From contig JANFAH010000010.1 of the NCBI GenBank assembly GCA_024663395.1, positions 1,674,001 to 1,738,000 of the forward strand: a stretch of 64,000 nucleotides of DNA, read 5' to 3'. The DNA is from Pisolithus tinctorius. Its lineage: Eukaryota > Basidiomycota > Agaricomycetes > Boletales > Pisolithaceae. Positions 34,496 to 47,336 of this stretch are shown here, in pieces; position 1 is the stretch's first letter, and each line of letters starts with the position of its first letter. The notes beneath the pieces were generated by a model. The model had not been told where the DNA came from and did not search any database. It saw only the letters and a program-made list of their open reading frames with translations. The translations under genes and the position numbers were made by a program.

Positions 34496-36293
34496 ATGCG
34501 TAGTTGTCCATCCTACCCCGCACAATTGCCCAACACGCATCTTGCGTGTGACCGTTCGCCGCCGCCACTCCCCCGCGATGTGACTTCCTTGCAGCACGGC
34601 TGCGATCCTAGCCACATGCTGCGTGGTGCAGTACCCAAGGATCGCTCAGACGGTGAAGATGCAGTGTGCCAGGACCGAACCATCCCCCCGTCGACGTATG
34701 TGTCATTTCACGCCAGACACGAAGTTTTTGACATTTCCTGTAATCAGATTTAGTCCTCCTACTATCTTATCCGAGGTTTGCAGACCGACCTTCTTGACCT
34801 TAAAGGGAATTCTAAGATATTGTAGTATCACCAGCATTTTCCGAGCCGTTTGACACGGACTTCAGCCCTCGCGCCCGGCTTTGGAACATATGGGACTCGT
34901 GATGTAAATCGTTATTTCGGTTCTCAGCTATGATGCTTATCGCAAATCCCAGTATGCTCTGCGCACATTATATGTCGCTGACAATGCTAAATACGCTGAG
35001 GCAACCATGGTGCGTTCAACTTTGACCAACGGCACCCGAAGAGTACTTACGCAGGGTTCCCCTCCGTACAACAGCCTCCTTATGCGCGTTCCGTCCCACC
35101 CAACCAGGCTCATACCCTCAACCAGATGGATCCGGTTTGGAATGCTCAAAGCGTAGGACTTGGCAATCCCGCAGCTTCATACTCGACCCATCATCCCGTT
35201 GATGAAAACGAGGGGTCTTTGATGGTATACTCGACTTTGGCAGGTATCCAGCTGTGATGCTTATCGTAATCCCAGTATACTCCGGGCACATTATATGTCT
35301 CTGACGATACTAAATATGCCGAGGCGACCATGGTGCGTTCAATTTTGGCCAACGGCACCCGAAAAGTACTTACGTAGGGTTTCCTCCCGTACAACAGGCT
35401 CCTGATGCGCGTCCACTCCCACACAACCAAGCTCGCACCCTCAATCAGATGAATCCGGTTTGGAATGTTCAATATGCAGAACATGGCAATCCCGTTACTT
35501 CATACTCGACCCCTCCAGGTGATGAGAACGAGGGGTCTTTGATGGTATGCTTGGCTTCGGCAACTATGGTATTGGGCTACTAATTAAATTCAGTTAAGAT
35601 TCCGCCCTTTAAACCGCCGCCACACGACACCCATTCCCTCGCACTGCTGATGCCGTCCAGTTCATTAGCACGCCTAGGTGGACTGCGGAATATGATCATG
35701 CGAACTCTATTAACCTCGGAATTGTCGGAGGACCTCGTGGCTGCTGGAACACGCGAACCCTTTTCGACTCGAGCGTATGTCCGCCGTCAAACATGGTTCC
35801 GCCACCTTCTCTGGAACCGTGTGGACACGTGCTTGCTGGGGGCATTCCAACATCCACATGTCCCCCAATCGCATCAAACGTCGCTGATGGCACCATGGTG
35901 AACGCGGGGACAATACCCATCTCACTTGATCGTCCCATGCTCCGGCCTGGCGGAGGGGATAATCGTGAAAGGATGGATGGAATTGATCACAATTCCGACA
36001 ACGCCGCCTATTCGGTGGCGCCATCATGGCCGCTTTCGGATGTCTCTCGGTCACTGCCTCATAAGCTGCAACCAACACACAGCATCGGGAACCTTTCTAT
36101 ACCTAAGGAGTCACCAAGAACTGACCGTTCCACTGGGCCCTCGACGAGCCTTCCGACAGCACCCAAACGCTGCGGCTGGCGGGACAACGACGGAAAGATA
36201 TGTGACATGCATATTACGTACAACAATCTAGTACAGGGTGTTCCAAAGATATACCGTCCCATTGTTTCGGGACCATTCGTTCGGTTGAGGTGA
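34496..36293 (+). pseudogene. B4: diverged B gene, truncated inside finger 1
   Basis: Exons 34496-34695, 34748-34775, 34953-35009 and 35042-35224 are open. Exons 3 and 4 are then repeated (35276-35332 and about 35365-35544). The second exon 4 has lost its acceptor (AAG to AAA). Exon 5 has a 1-nt deletion near 35630, after which the family frame resumes (about 35650-36240) without the intron seen in other B genes, as in D. Finger 1 begins (CGWRDNDGKIC) but at about 36240 the sequence switches to spacer DNA homologous to 8811, so the His ligands and finger 2 are gone and a chance tail ends at 36293. Confidence 0.68.
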
Positions 36294-36835
36294 CTGGTCG
36301 GCATGCGCCGCAAGCCACCAAAACATCTCGCCCATGAAACTGTTCCTATTTTAAAGTTCGCGTTGCACGGAAGCTTCCGCCATTGCATAGGGACCTATTG
36401 AGGTGCAGACATTCGCTTATCTTCAGGAGATTCCAGCAAACACTTACTCCCGCGGATACTGCATCAGGAAGCGAAAAAATGGTTTAAACCTGTTTGAACC
36501 TGTCACTGACTGGTCGTGGCCGCGATTCCGTCATTCCCTGTTTCTCTGATGTGGTGGTACATTTGCGAATAAACGGGCGCATTTACATGATCGTCCAACC
36601 ATACAGCCTCGTGGCTGGGTTAGAGTTTTAAAGGTTCGATCTTTTCCAGGGCGCATCCATTACTCCGCGCGGAGTACTTCAGGGGCAGCATGCCTGCATT
36701 GCCCCACTCAGTAAAATAGTCCGAGTCACACCATAGCCCTCGTACAGCTGAAGGCTTCGCCTCCCTCATTCCCTTCTAACTTCACCCGCGTGCTCCTTTT
36801 CCCCCAGAGCTCTCTCCGTCCTCGCAATCCGTTCT
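36243..36835 (+). repeat. B5 upstream spacer
   Basis: Homologous to 8811-9300 and 29560-30104. About 95 bp at 36457-36553 (from GATACTGCATCAGG to CTCTGATG) is absent from the other copies. Confidence 0.5.
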
Positions 36836-38824
36836 ATGGATATGCAACAGCATTCATCCTACGCGACACCAATTCCCAACATACATGTCGTGTTGGATCG
36901 TTCGTCACCATCATTCTCTCGGGATGTGGCTCGCTCCAAGCAGGCGTACAATCTCAGCCACTTGCTGTACGGTGGAAGACGCAGGTACCTCCCTGATGGC
37001 GATGATGCACCACACCAGCAGCGGACCATCCCACCATTGAGGTGAGCGGCATTTCACATTGGGTACCAATTCTTGACATACCCTGCATTCAGATACGGTC
37101 GTTCCATGATCTTAACCGAGGTTCGCCGTCCTACCATCTTCTCCACCTTAAAGGGAATTCTAAGAGATTGCTAGCATGATCAATATTTTCCGAGTTGTTT
37201 GACACGAACCTCAGCCATCGTGCCCGCCTTAGGAATACATGGAACTCGAGATGTAAATCGTGATTCCGCTGAGTTCCCTGTCATGACTCTTATCGCACTT
37301 CCAGTATGCTCCAGATACACTGTGCCAAGTTGACGATGCTGCCGACGTTGAGGTGTCCATGGTGGGTTCAGCTTTGGCCAATGCCCCCTAAGGCTGCTAA
37401 CATATTACGATGCCCCTCCGTACAACAGCCTCCCTAGGCACGTCCCCACCCAGACGTCCGGGCTAATACCCTCGACTTGATGAACGAAGTCCGGTACTGG
37501 GGTGCTCAAAATGTAGGGGTACATAATCCTTTTCCCGTTACTTCATCGACCAGTCGCGCCGAGGAAAGTGGAGGCTCGTTGATGGTAGGCTTGACTTCAG
37601 CGGGTGCCGTCTTGGGTTACTACTTAGTTAATTATTAAGGTTCAGCACCCCCAGCTACCGCCACATGATGCCCGTTTCCTTTGCGCTGGCGATGCCGTAC
37701 AAATGGGTGAGTCGACGTGGAATACGGTTGATCGAGGGAAGTTTTTTAATCTCGGAACCCTCGGAGGACCTCGTGGTTATCAGAATGTGCAAACCTTCCT
37801 CGGTTCAAATGAATCGTTATCCCCATTTTCCAATTGGGCTCCGCCCCCTTCTCATGGACTGCTCACCGGGGCCGTTCCGAGGCCCACATGTACCTCAATC
37901 GTATCAAACATTGCTAATGAAACCACGACGAACGTGGGGGCGATACCCCTCCCACTCCATCGCACTGCGCTCCAGCCTGGAGGGGGGGACAATCGTGAAA
38001 GGAAGGACGGAAATTGTCACGCTTCTGGCAAGATGGCACTATTGTCATATTCAAATGAGTCGTGGCATCAGGACGTAAGAGCGCTGTCCACGTTTATCTT
38101 CCATGCAGCCAGCTTAACGCTTGTTGCCGTATTCCAGCAACTGTGCGGATCGGGCACACCAACTATGTCTGCGTTGTCAACGTACCACGTAGACCCCTCA
38201 AATTCCGCCACCTTCTTCGGCCACCAGGACGGTGTGCAAAGAGCACCAAACCACTACGAGATATCCCTGTCCTATTATCCAAATGCGGGAACTGTCATTG
38301 TAGGTTTGATACTACAAGGGCGGCCAGTCACTCATAATTTCCATGTTACCTGACAGCCTGTACAATTCATTCCCCCTGTGGTCCCGGTTCAAGCCACTGA
38401 GGCCAGTGTTCCCGCCGGACATCTTGCCCAAGGAGACTTGGGACCTTTCGGCGGCCGCGCTAGCGCCGTCGTCACTTCTGCCAGCTCGGTTGGCCTCCCT
38501 CGCCACAGCCAACGTAGCGAGCTCTCCACCGGAAGCTTCTCTGATACATCCCCTCTCAACTCAGTTTACAAACTCCACAATCTTGGGGTCTTTACAACAG
38601 ACCTTCAGTGATCTGAGGCCCTGCCCTTGGAAAGACGATCAGGGACGTATATGCGACAAATTCGTGGTCGGGATTGTCAGGACCATCTGGCCTCTGCCCA
38701 CGGCATCGTCAACATCTCGGGTACCACGCTTGTCACATGCGGTGCTTGCGATCTCCAACTGAAGCGCGAATCTTTTTTGAGACATTTTCAAGAGGTCGAT
38801 CTCGGATTCCGCCGCTCAAAGTGA
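36836..38824 (+). pseudogene. B5: zinc-finger gene B, dead copy
   Basis: Exons by family comparison: 36836-37041, 37093-37120, 37305-37361, exon 4 to about 37580, exon 5 (about 37650-38073), exon 6 (about 38139-38301) and exon 7 (about 38355-38824). Exon 4 has a TAG where B3 has TAC, and the ATTACAG acceptor is ATTACGA. Exon 7 has an extra C near 38490 and a missing G near 38670, so the finger region is split between two frames. The microexon and exons 1, 3, 5 and 6 remain open, which suggests recent death. Confidence 0.72.
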
Positions 38825-39110
38825 GATACCGCCGATGGTCGCTGACATTTAACAAGGTACAGATACCTAACTGTGTGCTCGAGAATATTAAGAGACCGTT
38901 GTTTCGGCCTGCACACAGGATTGCCGTACACTGCGGGAAGGAGTCCCGTAAACTGTATTGTTTTTATGACTTTTTTTGTAATCGTTCGCTCTTTCTATGT
39001 GCTCATTTCTATTCCATTCGATGAATGTGGTCATGAACGACGCTGAGCGCTTGACCTGACGCTATGTATGTACTGGTTATCATACATTCGCAAATAAGTA
39101 AATTGTAAAC
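38825..39110 (+). repeat. 3' flank of B5
   Basis: Noncoding; shared with the B1, B2 and B6 flanks. Confidence 0.5.
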
Positions 39111-41430
39111 TTCAGGCCGCTTGTTCTCATCCCGTCACGGTAGCTCTCATTCTACTGTCGCACCCATTGCAGTGCACGGTTTTACTTAAGGTAGGGAAGG
39201 TCACAATGGAAATACCGCCTGGAAGTGCCCAAGTTTCGCGAAGGAAGTTCACAGTAAACGCCAGTATCGTGGAGTTCCGAGAAAAAATGCAACGCCTGTT
39301 ACGCCACAGAAGCCTTCCAATGATTGGGTGATGTCCTCGCAACAATATAATTGGTCAATGAATCCGCCGCACCTGGCCCCGGAAAGCAATAGCTTCTGAA
39401 GCAGAACTTGCTTGTCCGCAAAGCTACCATCTCTCCACATGAACCCCTCGTCTGCGGCTCGTTCGGTCCACTCTCTGCGCAAACCAATCCGCTTCTTGGC
39501 TATGGGAACCGATACCGGTGACGCCCTGTAATGCGTACCAACGAAACCGAGAAGACCAGGCCCACGCATGCGATGTCATCAGTGATGGCACGCACGAAGA
39601 TCGAAACGCACGTTCGCCTTAGGCAAGGACCTAGGAGGGTCGGGATCAAGTGATCAGAACATCGTGCGTAGCGAGCAACCTACATCGCCATCCCATGTGA
39701 GTGGCTCCTTGGACGGCGGAACCGCCAGCTACGTCGTACATACAAGACCGCCGACCGCCGAAGCGAATGGCATACATGCATCTCCTGATACCAGTCCCTC
39801 ATCTGCCTCTTCCGATATGTTCCCGCGACAACAGGCTCGAACGCTGAGCGTTTCCCCTCTCGCGGAGGTACGATTGTGTTGCTCAAGGTTTTGTTGATGG
39901 TAAGAACTTTAACCTAGTGGTACTTATCTAGTTGTTAAATTCTGAAAATAAGCCTGGCATGTCACGTACATACCGTGCCTACCGGGTCGTACCCCGATTC
40001 GGAGCCTAACAGGACTTAAGCCCTACCTCCAGTCGATACCAGCTGTGTATGCATACATTGATTCCGCCGCCGAACCTATAGAAAGGTGACTCCATGTCGA
40101 TCATAACCTTAATCCTTTCCTCCTTCGTGCGCACACAAATCCATCTCAGATTAACGTACGACTCCACGGGCTTCTAATGAGTCTTCCTTCATCAGGGGGG
40201 AGTCGGCGTGGCTGCCGCATTGCCTACCTTGGATGGAAGGTCGGATGAATGTGGAATTGCAAGAGATGACGTAGGTTTCTGACCGCATGTGCATTGGCGG
40301 GGCCCTCAGAAGTTGCGAAGGAACTCTGCACGAGGTAAGAGCGAGGCAAATGAGTGGTGTGTAGTGACCAAAGGCAAGCATGTCGGTTTTATTCGCGCTG
40401 CTTACTCTAGGAAGCCACTAGCAAGGTTCGTGGCAATCTATGTCCCCCGCACTTTAATCCCTGACCCGCAGGCAGTTCGATCTTCAAAGTCACTCACAGC
40501 ATCGACTCTGAAAACGACCTCTTTTACCATACGTTTCCTACATGTGATGTAAACGGAGATCTCCGTGTGACCGTAGGCCGTTGCTGGTACTGTCGTCACT
40601 GCCTCCCACTGCCACATAGCACTCTCCCCGCTTTTGCACTATAATCCCGCGCATGCCTTTGTTTTTGTTACTTGTATGCGTGTGCCGCTTCGAAATCTGC
40701 TGTGCAGCGACCACCACTTCCTCCTTCGGATGTCAGGTGTGCGCTACACTGTAGTTGATGGAACCACCTTGCGCAGCAGTGGGACTTAGTACAATTGGGC
40801 AAATGAATGAAGAAACAGTGGCCGTATCAGCATCGAATTTCGTCTCCGAGTATGCAATAAGCAGGTAGAACGGCCGGGAGTCATACGTTTACCAAGCATT
40901 CGCGCGAGACAAATTCTACGTGTGCTTGTGCGTGATTTTGAACCTGTGATTTGGCCTCAAGCGGCGAAGACAGGGTGCTGTGGAGGGCAAGACGCCCTGT
41001 TGTTTTTGACAGTGGCATGCCATCAACAGGAATAAAGAGGCTGAGAAAAAACAATCGTACCCAGTGTTACAAGGATTGCTCTCCACAGTTGTTGGAAGAT
41101 TAACACCTGCTAACTTTCCCGTAAGTGTATTATACTCTCCGCGGCTAGTGTCGAATCAAAAACAGAATATTGATCGCATAGTGATCGATCTCGATTCCCG
41201 ATGCTCAAATTGAAGAAATCAAAGTCAGCGCTATTGACATGGTGGTATCAGCGACGATGATTGACGTTTGCTGCAAGGGAAGTGGGAAAAAGGATGCCCC
41301 TTCTGTAATCTACATCTTGTTCGCACTTTGACAGAACAGGGGTGCTGTTAGATTTGGCAAGTCGTACGTAGCCCATTTCGGATGCGTCCATCCCGAGCCG
41401 TGAAAATTTGAGCTCCGAAGCTTCACATGA
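39111..41430 (-). repeat. XZ block 4
   Basis: Same order as XZ2. The Z segment is at 39249-39569. At the high end a minus-strand frame (41248-41523) reads MGYVRLAKSN and SKCEQDVDYRRG, an X-like start region, before a stop. No complete gene. Confidence 0.45.
39249..39569 (-). pseudogene. Z segment, copy 4
   Basis: A 106-codon minus-strand frame with RREWTERAADEGFMWRDGSF. Same segment as 23708-23965, with an insertion near its 3' end. Not recognised. Confidence 0.33.
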
Positions 41431-43150
41431 GCGACCTCCGTCTGATGTCACGTGATGCAGAGTGGTGGCAAGTGGCAAGTGAAACGATGATATAGCCGAA
41501 GTCGTAAGTCCCTTGAAGCACATGGACGACTTGATGCTCTCACATTATCATTGCCATCTAGCGTTTCTCTATGAGTGGCCAAGATTCAAATTCCTTTATT
41601 TAGTCCCATATTAACTTGGCGTTCAAGTGTAGCGTCTGGTGGAGTACTCTGCAACTCAACCGCAACCGCTGACTCAACTCATCATCGATCCGACAGGATA
41701 GGTGGATGGTACGAGACACCGTAAAGCTGTACATACTACAAAGCTACCGCGAAACAAATACAAGTCCAGTAGAAAATCGAGTAATACCGAGTTACCTACC
41801 CGTGATGTGGCCATTCTGTTGTTCTCGGGTTGGCAGCAAGCGTGGCGTTTCAGGTTAGTCGTTGTCACAATGACGCGGTGCTTTTACAAAGCTCAGAAAC
41901 GGTGTTAGGTTCACTGTCGCGGTGGTTAACATAACTTCGCGTCCGTATGTACCGTCGAAGCGTAGTCGATCGCTTCCTGAGCGTTTGTCGACCATGCCGC
42001 ATGTAACATAGGCCCGGTGAGTGGAAATTGATAAGCGGTTCGATTTCTATGTGAATAGCTGTACTGCGTTACTTCCCTATCTGCATGATGCCGTAGCTAA
42101 TATTTGATATTCAGCATTACCTGGTTGATGATTGTCTGTCGATTTTGAGCTGAAAATCCTGGCGATTACGCGAGGACGCGAACAGGTAAGTATTGGCTCT
42201 CGCATGCATATCCTCTTCTCTAAATGCCCAATTCTAGACATGAAATTGACCGAGAGGGACCGGGGGATGCCAAATCGCGGGATCCCTGCCTACCGAACAG
42301 TCTCCAACACAGGAGGCCGACTGGCGATACCACGATGGAGGTCGGCCCTCGAACGAACTTGCTCACGATAGTTTCATCGGAACTTTCATCTACATCTAGG
42401 GGTTCCCTAGTCAACAGGCAATGGCCTACCATCGTGCAAAAGCCTGCGAAAATTTACTGCAAGACAGGAGTACCTAGCGCGGCTCCCTGAACGGGTCTCC
42501 TTGTATTTGGTATTTGGTATATTCAATTGCATGAAGTTTGGTGTCAAACTCATCGCTCATAGCCGGTATTTCCTTTGGCCACTCGGATTTCCAGTAACAA
42601 CGGTAGCGGAATGCCACGCGTTGCGCAATACAGGTTATTTTCCCATCTTGTGGATGGAATCCACATACACTATTTCTGCCTCTGCCTAACTCAGAATTTT
42701 CTACTAACTTGTATTATGTCTAATCTTTCTGCACAGCAGTCACCGCCTCCTCTTTGGGTGTCAGGTGATATGCACAAGAGTGGGCGAAATGATAAGGATC
42801 ACCCTACACAGCATTTGGAATTGATGTGACCTGATCAAATGAAAGTGTGAAAAGCCATACGTCTGCGACTGCGTCCTGTAATTCATCGACGAGCATACGA
42901 TACATGAGGGAACGACCTGCACCGGCGTGCTGATCAAGCGTTCACACAAGACAAGTCCTAGGTGCGCTTGGGCCCGATTTTGAACCTGTATTTCTGGTGA
43001 AAACAGCAAAGACAGCGTGCTGTGGAAGGTAAGATCCGCTGATATCTTTGACGGCATGTACTACCCTATGAGAGCCTTCACAGCTGCATTATCCTGTGCT
43101 CGTTTTGTCCATCAGTGAACGCTGAGAAATTAAAACCAGGAAGTAATCGT
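41431..43150 (+). repeat. W block 2
   Basis: Homologous to 15351-17050. Both the forward W frame and the 173-codon minus frame of W block 1 are interrupted here. A minus-strand stretch near 42830-42950 reads YRMLVDELQDAVADVWLF, matched by a similar frame in W block 1. Confidence 0.4.
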
Positions 43151-43152
43151 AC

Positions 43153-43545
43153 TCAGTATGCATCGCAGCTCAAGACGGTAAGAAGAGCACGCAGATCGCT
43201 CTCTTCGCTATCTGTTTTGATGGTGCTCCCGATGCCAGAGTCTGCTGCCGACAAGATCAAATCTGTCAACCTTCCTGTCTGAAAACCCTCGGCGTCTGCG
43301 CCAAACAGTTGATTCAATAACCGATAGATAGCATGGTAATCGACCTCAGCGTTCAAATCAAAGAAATCAGAGTCAACGTCGACAAGAGCGGGTGTCTACT
43401 GAAGTAGTGGTATCAGCGAAGATGATCGGTATTGCAAGCGAATAAAAACATCATCAGAACTATCGTAATCTGCGTCTGCATCGGGATTTTGTTTGCGCTT
43501 TGACGTGATACACCAATGGAAAAATACAGCACGGTGTTGCACGTT
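43153..43545 (-). CDS. Gene X 5' exons, A block 4 copy (partial model)
   Basis: The minus strand carries the second X exon (FFDLNAEVDYHAIYRLLNQL) in open form after a TAG acceptor, with a related first-exon region near 43440-43545. The first exon is shortened relative to 17.5 kb. Downstream exons are uncertain. Not recognised. Confidence 0.3.
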
Positions 43546-43616
43546 GACACGGCAGACTCACAGGAGCAGCTTTTTTTGGATTTGTGGCCCATCATTTGGC
43601 CAACATGATCAATGAT

Positions 43617-43968
43617 ATGACCTCACGTGATAGTGATGCTGCCGTGAACTTGTCTCACATCGCCCTTACGATGTGCCAACGGGGCGCTGTTGTATAAGTA
43701 CACTGTTTTACAGCCTTTCCGGGTTACTTATACTGACATGGTATCCAGTGGTTACTTCTTGGTTAGCATTCCATGGTTCAATATTCCCCGATGTTGTACT
43801 GACATGGCACTCAGCGTAACTTCGTTAGCATTCCATGGTTCAACAGTTACCATGGATTCATTCTGGTTCTCGGATTTTGTGTCAGAAAACAGCCACTCCC
43901 AGGTCATTCTTTGGTATGACGGCGCACAACTCCCACCAAGCAGTGTCCTTCCTTGTTGCTGTCGCTAG
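43617..43968 (+). pseudogene. V4: gene V copy with a nonsense codon
   Basis: Exon 1 (43617-43697) is intact apart from the GTATAAGT donor. Exon 2 follows V2 in frame (FHGSTVTMDSFW, VILWYDGAQLPP, PCCCR) but has TAG where V2 has TGG, ending at 43968. Confidence 0.42.
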
Positions 43969-45206
43969 CACGGCTTGTATTGCCTGCTGCACAAGACGGA
44001 GCAATATCGAGGCGAGTTTGGTTGCTCGCTTCCCCACGAGCGTCTGTTGGCAGGTCCTTAGCCGATAGACGCTGTGTCCAACATATATCTGGCGGATGGC
44101 AATCGATAAGCAGCCCACTCCCCCATGTCAAAAACCTTGCCGCTACCTCGCACTCCGCGCCTATTTGCACAATACCAAGCAGTTGCTTGCTGATACCTGG
44201 GATTTAGCATTATCCCGTGCACTGTTATCTATAGGTTGCAAGGTTGGAGGGCCGTAAGAGGTCATGTGAACATGTAAGTACAGTCTCCAGCGATGGATCT
44301 CCGCCTTGATTGATCCATTGCGACGATAGGCAAACTGAAAAGGCAAAAAATACCCGGATTTCCAGATCGGTATACTCTACCGGATGTTTCTGAGCCCATC
44401 ACTGCCGCAGACCGCCGATGCAGTGTTGGAGGGCGTTACGAATGGACATACCAACCCGACAAATCAACTCGTCGCCAGCATGTACAACAGGCGACTGTAT
44501 CCCCTTTGGGGGTCTCCTCAGCAAGACCCTGTATATTTGCTGTAAGGGTAGTTTGGAGTTATTATCCTTGCAAACGATCGCTCCTTATCTACCTGGCTTC
44601 CCAATGGTTGTCTGGTACCGGACCACCCTCACACGAGGTTGCGACCAAGAGCAGAGACCTGTTCGTTCAGTCGGAGGAGGTTCGGTGATCAATTGGGATT
44701 TAAGGTCTTATCCATTCACAATCGCGGGGTGTACAAGTGGCGCACTGACGGGTTTCTGGAAGTAAGTTAATGCTACCGGAGGTTCATAAGACTTGCCACT
44801 AACCTTTTTTTAACGCCTTCAACATAGGATTCCACTACTTTTCTCCTCAGTTTGCGTCCTTCCCTGCCCTCCGTTCAATTAGCACGATGCCATCACATAG
44901 CCGTTATAGATACCCGAGCCGCCTTCCAGGTCGATGTTCCGAAGGATCCATGCCCTCCATATGTATGGCAGCCCTCCCAACGGTCTCGCATGGAACCCTT
45001 TCTAGCCAAATCATGTTCCTACCTGACCTCCAAGTCAGGAGGTATTTGACTGCGAAGGACGCCACCGTATTTTCCACTTAGGATCCTTGGAAGGTCTTCC
45101 ACGGTCCATATTCTAGAAAATCCGAAGCCTCCGTATATATTTGAGCCCTCCTAACGTCTCCCTCCCACCAGCTCGTTATTTTCAGTCCACCGTCCCCTTC
45201 AAAACC
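43969..45206 (+). repeat. A block 4, upstream region of gene A4
   Basis: The most diverged A-block leader. No gene. A TATATAT element at 45134-45140 lies 67-73 nt before the A4 ATG, the conserved position. Confidence 0.45.
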
Positions 45207-46208
45207 ATGCTCTCTCAGTCCGAGTTTTCGATCCTCGACCGCGTCCCGGAGGCGGCACCCGATTGGTCTGCTTGTTATCTTCACGGTCTAGAAAACAGCT
45301 ACTGCCACTTCCCAGACGGACCTTTTCTGGGAGAACAAACGAGTTCTTCGCTACCAGAGTAGGCATCACGTCGATTCCCTGCAATGTCCTGCCTCTCACT
45401 GTCATTTTCTGCATCAGTGATCGTATCTGGTATGATGATGAAGCCGAGGTACAGAGACTACTTATATTTATCTTTCATGCAGCCAACTTACGCTTGTTAC
45501 CATGTTCCAGCAATCGTGTGCGTTGGATATGCCAGCTACGACTGATCTGTCGACGTTGCGTATGAATTGCCCGAACGCTGCTGTCGTTGTCGGCCACGCA
45601 GATCGTGTGCAAAGTGCAGCAAAGGACTACGAGATCTCCCAATACCACTACCCAAATCCAGGATCTGACACCGTAAGTTCGACTTGGTATTACAACGGTG
45701 GTAGCTCGCTGACCGTTTTCATGTTACCTGACAGCCAGCACAATCCATTCCCTCCGTAACCCCGGTTCAAGCCACTGAGGCCACCGGTCCTGCCTCGTAT
45801 CCCGCTCTAGACCAGGGAAACTTAGAATCCTTCGGCGGCGGTGCTAGTGCCGTCGTTACCTCCACCAATTCGGTTGGTTCCTTCGCCACAGCCAGCATGG
45901 CAGGCTTTCCGTCGGAAGTTTCCCATACGTCCCCCCTCCCAGTTCAGTTTGCGAACACCGCAACCCCGGGGCCTCCACAACAGTTCTTCGATGATCTAAG
46001 GCCCTGTCCTTGGGAGGAAGATCAGGGGGGTATATGTAGCGAACTCGTGGGTCGGGATTGTCGGGGCCATCTAGCCTCTGCCCACGGTATCTTCAAGATA
46101 TCGGCTCGTACGCGCATCAGATGCGGTGCTTGTGGCGAGATGCGGCTGCGCAAATTTTTCTTAAGGCATTACAGGGAAAAACATCTTCGATTCCCTCGCT
46201 CAAAGTGA
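45207..46208 (+). CDS. A4: four-exon C2H2 zinc-finger protein, intact and diverged
   Basis: Exons 45207-45358, 45418-45448, 45511-45672 and 45735-46208 give 272 residues. The microexon is 31 nt rather than 28, keeping the frame. The third and fourth exons are closer in sequence to B exons 6 and 7 (PAQSIPSVTPVQATEA) than those of A2 and A3, so A4 is intermediate between the two subfamilies. Finger 1 is C-x9-C-x10-H-x4-H (CPWEEDQGGIC). Finger 2 is C-x2-C-x11-H-x4-H, ending RHYREKH, with all ligands kept. A basic C terminus follows. Nucleic-acid binding is inferred from the fingers only. Confidence 0.77.
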
Positions 46209-47336
46209 AATGCCGCGTAGAACCCAAGGATTTGGATTGGATGGCTGTGTTCTGGTACGGCTTACGGATACCTCCTGTATTCGACAAAGCTGACAGAGCT
46301 TTGCTCCTGTCGGTGCGCGTGCTAGACGTACACTGGGGAGAAGGGGTCTCATTAATATAGCCGCTTCAATTACTTCCTCGTCACCGTTACTCGTCCTTTC
46401 ATACGACCTTCCTCTGTTCCATTCTACGAATGTGCTTATGACGATGCCGATCCGCCACTACTGTCGTCACACACCCGCAAATACAAAGCAGTCACAATCT
46501 TTCGGTTTCGAATGATATATTGCCTATCAATTAAGCACGCCTCAACTCCTACACTACAGCCAGGCCGCTTGTTCTCGCTCGCCAGCTCTCACCTACTGTC
46601 TCACCTATTCCTGTGGACTGGTTTACCTAAGATGGTTATTGTCAGTCATGTCATATAGCTTTGTTTCCAGTATCACCTCGAAATATTCTAATCGAAGGTT
46701 CGCGGAGGCACGAGGTGCTTGCCTGTCACAGATTCCAGTGATCCACGCCCACCGCCAAGAACGACAACTTACGTTCAACGCCACAGAATTGGTGTTACCT
46801 CATCATCAGTTCCCGTGACGTGGATCCTTGGAAGCTATGGGCTCTTAGCCCTATTGGTTTCAGGAGTGTCACGCCGTCCCGTTTATCCGGAAATAACAGG
46901 TGCTGCAATCCACCAGCACAACCCACCCATCAATCGGCTCTTACTTCAAGGTCTGCGTTGCATGGAACCTCCCGATATCGCGTTGGAAGCCTGTCAAAAA
47001 ATTGCTCATCTTCGGGAGATTCCAGAAATTATGTGCTTCCGTGCCTATCATACCATCCACAGATACAAGGGCGCAGCCACCCACCCCCATACAGCCACAC
47101 AGTATATCGGCGTATTTGATCGGACACGTCCCACGCGTACGGGGATATTTCCAGAATGGAATCTTTACTACCGCCATTCGTCTACTTCTGTGGCAACGTG
47201 TCAGCATTTCCACACTCGGAACATGTTAAATACGGAGTACATTGTACCCTCGTGCAGCTGAAGGCACTACCCGTCTCATTCCTCATAGCGCTCCACTCTC
47301 CTTTTACCCAGTGCTTTCCGTCTGATTCTGATCTTC
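46209..47336 (+). repeat. A4-B6 spacer
   Basis: Diverged copy of the A-B spacer. A 180-codon forward frame (46719-47261) crosses it but has no counterpart in the homologous spacers, so it was not called as a gene. Confidence 0.45.

Noticed and set aside
46719..47261. A 180-codon forward frame between A4 and B6
   Set aside because: The homologous spacers before B2, B3 and B5 do not keep it open, and it has no motif or splice support.
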